Under the pieces are notes generated by a model that saw only the letters and a list, made by a program, of their open reading frames with translations, was not told the DNA's origin and did not search any database. The position numbers were made by a program, and so were the translations under genes. Below, in pieces: positions 6,677 through 9,707 of a stretch of 9,707 nucleotides of DNA (its first letter is position 1; every line of letters begins with the position of its first letter). Source of the stretch: JBFMHD01 sp040752395 [NCBI: Candidatus Hydrogenedentota bacterium] (GTDB lineage Bacteria > JBFMHD01); NCBI GenBank assembly GCA_040752395.1, contig JBFMHD010000100.1, positions 1 to 9,707 of the forward strand, read 5' to 3'.

Positions 6677-7387
6677 TTAATATTTAGTTGCGAGTCCGAA
6701 ACTGAAGACATTCTCGTCACCGATTCTAAGTTCTCCGTTCAAAACCCAGGTCTTTGTTATTGCTAACTCTACCCCTAAAAACCCACCAAAATTATGTTTC
6801 GGGTCTGTTTCCTGTAAACCTTCTAATCTCAGATCAGCTTGTGAATATTTCCCACCGCCATAAAACGTCAGTTTATCATAAAACGTTCGATGAGCGATGA
6901 GTGAGGTCTGCCACTGCACCCATTCACTGTCATCTACCACAACACCATTTATCAATCCGAACCCTTTAGTTCCTCCCTTTGTAGCATCTGCACTGAGACT
7001 TAATTGTATATTATTATCTAAAGATAAAAAGTTCCATCTTAATCCGAGTAGATAAAAGAAGCCAATAGAACCATTGAACCCATTATCCACATTTATTTCA
7101 GATAGACCGGCGCCTAATCTGACAAACACATTATCAGTTATACCGATACCCCAATCAATAAGAGTTGGGTTCATACTGAGTTTGTATTTGTTTTGTAATT
7201 CAGTTTTTGTTATGTCTACATAAAGCGAGGTAAATCTTGTGCCTTTTTCGTTTAGTGATATAACTTTACCTGGTGAAATCGGATATAATTTCGAGGTTGA
7301 TATTAATAGAAGCAAGAAGCAAGTGGCAAGGAGTAGGTATTTTTGTGTATAAGTAGGGTTAATGTTTTTTTGTTTTACTTTCAACAT
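6677..7387 (-). CDS. Predicted outer-membrane beta-barrel protein (unnamed)
   Basis: A 236-residue secreted protein of no family I can name. Residues 1-16 are basic or polar, residues 17-30 (YLLLATCFLLLLIS) form a signal-peptide core, and the mature part is made of alternating amphipathic strands with many Gly and aromatic residues (for example WGIGITDNVFVRLGAGL, TFYGGGKY, NFGGFLGVELAI). The chain ends FSFGLATKY, with the terminal aromatic expected for BAM-dependent insertion, so a small outer-membrane barrel is likely. The ATG lies 29 bases inside the PilZ gene and has no clear Shine-Dalgarno, so coupling to PilZ translation is likely. Part of the signal core is encoded by a TTGCTTC heptad repeat. 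Function unknown; transport, adhesion and structural roles are all open. Confidence 0.7.
   Translation of the reverse strand: MLKVKQKNINPTYTQKYLLLATCFLLLLISTSKLYPISPGKVISLNEKGTRFTSLYVDITKTELQNKYKLSMNPTLIDWGIGITDNVFVRLGAGLSEINVDNGFNGSIGFFYLLGLRWNFLSLDNNIQLSLSADATKGGTKGFGLINGVVVDDSEWVQWQTSLIAHRTFYDKLTFYGGGKYSQADLRLEGLQETDPKHNFGGFLGVELAITKTWVLNGELRIGDENVFSFGLATKY
7309..7336. repeat. GAAGCAA heptad repeat inside the beta-barrel gene's signal-peptide codons
   Basis: Plus-strand units GAAGCAA at 7309 and 7316, then GTGGCAA at 7323 and a degenerate GGAGTAG at 7330, keep strict 7-base phase. They cover codons for residues 18-26 and part of 27 of the beta-barrel protein, most of the hydrophobic core. 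The same units occur in the spacers at 3926-3939 and, inverted, at 6588-6601 and about 2474-2489. Confidence 0.7.
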
Positions 7388-7715
7388 ATTTTAGTATTTT
7401 TTTTCTATCTTGTTCTTTAATTTTCCTAAAAGTAAACCCAATATCATACTTACCCGAGTAAAGTTCTTCAACTCTTACAACTCTTACTATAGTTTTGATT
7501 GTTTTTTTGACACCTGGCAATTTCAAATCCATTTTTAGTTCGGAAGATATAGTAATAGGCTGATCCATTTCCACAAGTAATCCGCCACCACCTATATTTT
7601 TAGTAACTCGACCCAGTACCTCTCTAATAGGAATAGTTTCATCGTGCGGGAGCTCATACCACGATAAAACGTTCGAATCAAGTCTATAATATTTTCTTCT
7701 CTCGTATCCCATCAT
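7359..7715 (-). CDS. PilZ-domain protein (probable c-di-GMP receptor)
   Basis: A 118-residue single-domain protein of the PilZ family. The N-terminal arginine motif RxxxR is present (R7-x3-R11 in ERRKYYRLD). The second ligand motif, normally (D/N)xSxxG, reads NIGGGG (about 40-45), so the serine is replaced by glycine; c-di-GMP binding may be altered but is not excluded. Beta-strand segments such as TIVRVVRVEELYSGKYDIGF and a C-terminal basic tail complete the domain. A good AGAGGAG Shine-Dalgarno (7723-7729) lies 7 bases from the first of two adjacent ATGs, so I keep 7715 as the start. This Shine-Dalgarno belongs to the end of repeat copy B. The gene overlaps the beta-barrel gene by 29 bases, suggesting a linked envelope function, but no partner or effector is recognised. 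Confidence 0.85.
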   Translation of the reverse strand: MMGYERRKYYRLDSNVLSWYELPHDETIPIREVLGRVTKNIGGGGLLVEMDQPITISSELKMDLKLPGVKKTIKTIVRVVRVEELYSGKYDIGFTFRKIKEQDRKKILKYVESKTKKH

Positions 7716-7799
7716 ACATAGACTCCTCTGAAAAACGCTGTAATTCTAATAATTTGGGCTACAGGCTACGGACTACAGCCGGCTGGAGCCCCCTATGAA

Positions 7800-7858
7800 A
7801 AGTCTTGAGTCTTGAGTCTCGAGTCCTGTTTTGACTCACGACTTGCGACTCGCGACTC
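7800..7858. repeat. Heptad hairpin B: four units facing four units
   Basis: The left arm 7800-7825 (AAGTC then GAGTC at 7807, 7814 and 7821) and the right arm 7833-7858 (GACTC, GACTT, GACTC, GACTC every 7 bases) are both 26 bases. The 7-base loop CTGTTTT is identical to that of hairpin A. TTTT follows on the plus strand at 7859-7862 and AAA precedes at 7798-7800. It could act as a terminator-like or processing structure between the coiled-coil gene and the PilZ gene. Confidence 0.7.
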
Positions 7859-7899
7859 TTTTCATATCATCTTTAGTTTTTCATCCTTTGTGTAGAACG

Positions 7900-7937
7900 C
7901 AAAAACCCAAAAACGCAATAACCCAATAACCCAATAG
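7900..7937. repeat. Octamer tandem repeat, about 4.5 units
   Basis: Units of 8 bases start at 7900, 7908, 7916, 7924 and 7932 with consensus CAA(A/T)AACC. They are the only clear 8-base-periodic tract here; the others have 7-base periods. They occupy the variable slot of composite repeat B, where copy A has unrelated sequence with inverted repeats. Confidence 0.6.
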
Positions 7938-8048
7938 TGTAGAGCGCAAACCACGCTCATGACTCCTCTGAAAAAGTAAGAAATGAAAAGTAGCAGTAAA
8001 ATGGAGGATGCAGAAATAATCTTTTAATCTTTGAATCTCTCAATATTT

Positions 8049-8435
8049 TTATCTCTGCGCGAATGACACCCTCTCAAGTATCACACACACTCTTTCAAGT
8101 ATCGCCCCTAACTTTGTCATATCTTCACTTAACATTCTAAACCCTTCCCGTTGTCCCTCCTCTATCTTTACCAGTATTTGTGCCACTTCTCTCTGCACAT
8201 TAAGAGATGTATTCTGGACATCAAGTGACGTCTTCTGGACATCAAGTGATGTCTTCTGAACATCAAGTGACGTCTTCTGAACATCAAGTGACGTCTTCTG
8301 AACATCAAGTGACGTCTTCTGAACATCAAGCATAGATTTTAATATTTTACTATTCTCTTTCCTTACATCACGAATAAACCAGGCTATTGTAACACACCCT
8401 GCTACAAGCGTTATCATTGTTATAACCCATTCCAT
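8049..8435 (-). CDS. Small single-pass membrane protein with heptad-repeat coiled coil (unrecognised)
   Basis: A 128-residue protein I cannot assign to a named family. Residues 4-21 (VITMITLVAGCVTIAWFI) form one membrane segment, followed by a basic stretch (RDVRKENSK). Residues 36-77 are six copies of a 7-residue unit, five LDVQKTS and one LDVQNTS, followed by a degenerate LNVQREV. The a/d-like Leu and Val spacing predicts a coiled coil continuing into the C-terminal helix (VAQILVKIEEGQREGF and MTKLGAILERVCVILERV). It could oligomerise at the membrane. The start has AGGAG (8441-8445) 5 bases from the ATG. It lies after rpmA, separated by a hairpin-bearing spacer; obg, often found after rpmA, is absent here. 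No regulation is visible. Confidence 0.72.
   Translation of the reverse strand: MEWVITMITLVAGCVTIAWFIRDVRKENSKILKSMLDVQKTSLDVQKTSLDVQKTSLDVQKTSLDVQKTSLDVQNTSLNVQREVAQILVKIEEGQREGFRMLSEDMTKLGAILERVCVILERVSFAQR
8205..8330 (-). repeat. Six 21-bp tandem repeats encoding LDVQKTS heptads
   Basis: Six in-frame 21-base units encode residues 36-77 of the coiled-coil protein. The inner units are nearly identical at DNA level, with single changes such as GACGTC to GATGTC and GGAC to GAAC. This points to recent expansion or ongoing homogenisation rather than old convergent heptads. Unit number is likely to vary between strains, and each gain or loss would keep the frame. Confidence 0.85.
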
Positions 8436-8450
8436 AATAACTCCTATGAC

Positions 8451-8521
8451 AAGTCTTGAGTCCTGGGTTCTGAGTCCCTTTAATGTAATTCAAATGACTA
8501 AAGACTGATAACTCAAGACTT
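8451..8521. repeat. Divergent GTCTTGA-type inverted repeat between rpmA and the coiled-coil gene
   Basis: AAGTCTTGAGT (8451-8461) and ACTCAAGACTT (8511-8521) are perfect 11-bp inverted repeats. Extra TGAGTC and GACTC-like words lie nearby (8471-8476 and 8524-8528). The vocabulary matches hairpins A and B, but the regular heptad ladder is lost. On the minus strand the second arm ends 5 bases before the AGGAG of the coiled-coil gene. There is no T-run, so it is not a standard terminator; it may mark the end of the ribosomal operon or affect translation of the next gene. Confidence 0.55.
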
Positions 8522-8538
8522 ATGACTCACGAGTTTGG

Positions 8539-8796
8539 TTACGCTGGCACCACTGCGACTGATACATACTTTTTGTTTCTTCTTGTAAAAAATTTTACTA
8601 TGCCGTTTTTTAAAGCAAATAAAGTATCATCACGGCCGCAACTAACATTTGGACCTGGATGAATCTTTGTTCCACGCTGTCTCACAATAATAGTACCCTC
8701 TCTAACCAATTCACCACCAAATCGCTTCACACCTAAATACTGCGGATTCGAATCTCTGCCATTTCTTGATGAACCCATGCCTTTTTTATGTGCCAT
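8539..8796 (-). CDS. rpmA: Large ribosomal subunit protein bL27
   Basis: An 85-residue bL27. The N-terminus [20 protein letters not shown], the LGVKRFGG and IIVRQRGT segments, [17 protein letters not shown] and the KKYVSVAV end are all family signatures. The N-terminal tail of L27 reaches towards the peptidyl-transferase centre. It begins directly with MAHKKG: an in-frame TGA, the prp stop, lies just upstream, so there is no room for the cleavable LQFF-type extension found on Firmicutes L27. GAGGAG, formed by the last two prp codons, gives a Shine-Dalgarno 6 bases from the ATG. Last gene of the rplU-prp-rpmA operon. Confidence 0.97.
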   Translation of the reverse strand: MAHKKGMGSSRNGRDSNPQYLGVKRFGGELVREGTIIVRQRGTKIHPGPNVSCGRDDTLFALKNGIVKFFTRRNKKYVSVAVVPA

Positions 8797-8799
8797 AAG

Positions 8800-9126
8800 T
8801 CACTCCTCTGTTATCTCTTTGATTTTAATAAAACCTCGATAACTATTATAAATACCCTTTAATCCCAATACAGATGAATCTAATAATAGTTTAATCTTTT
8901 TATCAGCTAAATCTTTTTCTGTCAATACTACTTTAAATATACCCTCCTGGCCCTCAATTACGCCTGAAAATTCTGTTAGTCTTACAAGGCTATGGCCTAA
9001 CTGCTGACATATCGCCGATACACCCGCACATATAATATCCTGCCCCTTATCATCAAAATAAGAATGTCCGCTTACTTTCAAAGAAGAGATATTGTTATCT
9101 TTATATACTATTTCAATATATATCAT
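8800..9126 (-). CDS. prp: Prp/YsxB family cysteine protease homologue
   Basis: A 108-residue protein of the Prp (YsxB, DUF464) family, which sits between the L21 and L27 genes in many bacteria. The catalytic dyad is present: H21 in SGHSYFDDKGQD and C33 in IICAGVSAICQQL, 12 residues apart as in the family. In Firmicutes, Prp removes a short N-terminal extension from L27. The L27 encoded 3 bases downstream has no such extension, so the usual substrate site is missing and the role here is uncertain. The start overlaps the rplU stop as ATGA, and the gene is likely translated by coupling. The length is normal. Confidence 0.9.
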   Translation of the reverse strand: MIYIEIVYKDNNISSLKVSGHSYFDDKGQDIICAGVSAICQQLGHSLVRLTEFSGVIEGQEGIFKVVLTEKDLADKKIKLLLDSSVLGLKGIYNSYRGFIKIKEITEE

Positions 9127-9437
9127 TCAATAGAAATTTTATCAATTACTAATTTAGTATAATTCTGTCTGTGTCCGCGTTTTCTCCTGTATTTGGTCCT
9201 TCTTTTATACTTAAAGATAATAATCTTATCGTCTTTTTTTTGTTCTACAATCTTTGCCAAAACCTTAGTGTTCTGTATAAAAGGGTTGCCGACTTTTACT
9301 CCTTTATCATCTTTTATAAGTAGTACTTCATTTATCTCTACAACATCTCCTTCTTTACCATCTATTCTTTCAACAAATATATTATCGCCCGGTGAAACTT
9401 TATACTGTTTCCCACCGGTTTTTATCACAGCATACAT
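9123..9437 (-). CDS. rplU: Large ribosomal subunit protein bL21
   Basis: A 104-residue bL21. The signature opening YAVIKTGGKQYKVSPGD, the NEVLLI and VGNPFI segments, and the basic KYKRRTKYRRKRGHRQNYT block that binds 23S rRNA are all present. It is the first ribosomal gene of the trio. A GGAG (9447-9450) lies 9 bases from the ATG. It begins 23 bases after the stop of the glycosyltransferase gene, with no clear promoter in that gap, so its promoter either lies inside or beyond that gene or the trio is co-transcribed with it. Confidence 0.97.
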   Translation of the reverse strand: MYAVIKTGGKQYKVSPGDNIFVERIDGKEGDVVEINEVLLIKDDKGVKVGNPFIQNTKVLAKIVEQKKDDKIIIFKYKRRTKYRRKRGHRQNYTKLVIDKISIE

Positions 9438-9460
9438 TATTTTTTTCTCCTATCTATTTT

Positions 9461-9707
9461 TTATCTCATTTCTTTTTTCCTGTCAAGCAAACGTTTATAT
9501 AACTCTATATAACTGTCAATAACTTTATTCATTTGAAAATTTTCTTCAATATACTTTTTTGCTTCCTCTCCCATCTCTTTCCTTATTTCCTTATTTTGTA
9601 TTAAATATTTTATTCTTTCTACAAATCCGTTTAAATCGCCCTGTTCTAATAAAAACCCTGTTTTCTTATCAATCACAAGTTCACTAATGCCACCGACATT
9701 CGTTGAT
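9461..9707 (-). CDS. Glycosyltransferase, GT4/group 1 type, C-terminal part (5' end outside window)
   Basis: The frame is open from the right edge to the TAA at 9461-9463 and encodes about 81 residues. It begins with STNVGGISELVIDKKTGFLL, the family stretch containing the GG..E motif that contacts the nucleotide-sugar donor in GT-B enzymes. It continues with the helix-rich end typical of group 1 glycosyltransferases (MGEEAKKYIEENF, then DSYIELYKRLL). It probably transfers a sugar in envelope polysaccharide or glycolipid synthesis, but the acceptor cannot be told from this fragment. An internal ATG at 9676 is not the start, because the conserved donor-site motif lies upstream of it. Confidence 0.85.
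   Translation of the reverse strand, partial: STNVGGISELVIDKKTGFLLEQGDLNGFVERIKYLIQNKEIRKEMGEEAKKYIEENFQMNKVIDSYIELYKRLLDRKKEMR

Larger units (their letters stand above)
7722..7975. repeat. Composite intergenic repeat, copy B (between coiled-coil and PilZ genes)
   Basis: This fills most of the 333-base gene-free stretch 7716-8048. It is bounded by the identical direct repeats GACTCCTCTGAAAAA at 7721-7735 and 7961-7975. Between them, in the same order as copy A, are a TAATAAT segment, GGCTACA-type heptads running into CAGCCGGCTGGAGCC (7757-7790), the GAGTC hairpin (7800-7858), the conserved segment from ATATCATC to TTTGTGTA (ending 7894), an octamer array (7900-7937) and GTGTAGAGCGC (7937-7947). 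Copy A has GAAGCAA heptads and extra hairpin units that B lacks. The left boundary repeat supplies the Shine-Dalgarno of the PilZ gene. From 7976 to 8048 I see only AT-rich DNA with weak GATT-containing repeats. Confidence 0.78.

Noticed and set aside
7862-7960. A 32-residue minus-strand open frame beginning after AGAGGAG in repeat copy B
   Set aside because: Spacing to the ATG is only 2 bases, the frame is made of repeat modules, and copy A lacks an equivalent reading frame, so I do not call a gene.
8205-8330. CRISPR array
   Set aside because: The 21-base units are contiguous with no unique spacers and stay in frame within a gene; the other repeats also lack spacer-repeat organisation.
9193-9522. 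Plus-strand open frame of 109 codons opposite rplU
   Set aside because: It overlaps the certain bL21 gene in antisense and its sequence is low-complexity Ser/Phe/Leu typical of the complement of a Lys/Glu-rich gene.

Overview
The window looks like chromosomal DNA from an uncultivated-type, AT-rich (by eye), double-membrane bacterium. A probable outer-membrane beta-barrel, two lipoprotein solute-binding proteins and an L27 without the Firmicutes-type N-terminal extension argue against a typical Firmicute. Candidate phyla of the Omnitrophota/Elusimicrobiota kind would fit, but no lineage marker here settles this. Every complete gene lies on the minus strand. Only the 3' end of a DUF1015 gene at the left edge is on the plus strand.

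Layout, read along the minus strand from the right edge. (1) The 3' end of a GT4-like glycosyltransferase (9461-9707). (2) A tight ribosomal operon: rplU (L21), prp (cysteine-protease homologue) and rpmA (L27), 8539-9437. (3) A small one-membrane-segment protein (8049-8435) whose middle is six 21-bp tandem repeats encoding coiled-coil heptads. (4) A PilZ-domain gene overlapping a beta-barrel gene (6677-7715). (5) A CUT1-type sugar ABC importer: two permeases (5503-6477 and 4244-5500) and two tandem paralogous lipoprotein binding proteins (2555-3856 and 1171-2442), behind a good promoter at 6623-6652 and without an ATPase gene. (6) A HEPN-MNT pair (332-1020) with its own promoter placed so that the transcript should be leaderless, ended by a hairpin-plus-T terminator at 288-309 and facing the DUF1015 gene.

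The spacers are the most unusual part. They hold many different 7-bp-periodic repeats (units such as GTCTTGA, CGACTCA, GGCTACA, GAAGCAA/TTGCTTC, TGCAAAT, AATTTCC), and two copies of a composite element (3886-4239 and 7722-7975). The element carries an SD-like direct repeat at its ends and a long hairpin built from GAGTC/GACTC heptads. The two copies differ in heptad number, but within each the two arms have equal length. One heptamer, TTGCTTC on the minus strand, has entered a gene and encodes the hydrophobic core of the beta-barrel protein's signal peptide. Because 7 is not a multiple of 3, this heptamer gives the same hydrophobic heptapeptide cycle in all three frames.

Functionally, the importer genes form a carbohydrate-uptake unit that must borrow an ATPase from elsewhere. 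The second permease carries an extra periplasmic domain of about 140 residues between its first two membrane segments, which is not part of the usual MalG fold. The HEPN-MNT pair is of the toxin-antitoxin type, but the HEPN protein lacks the usual R-x4-6-H RNase motif.
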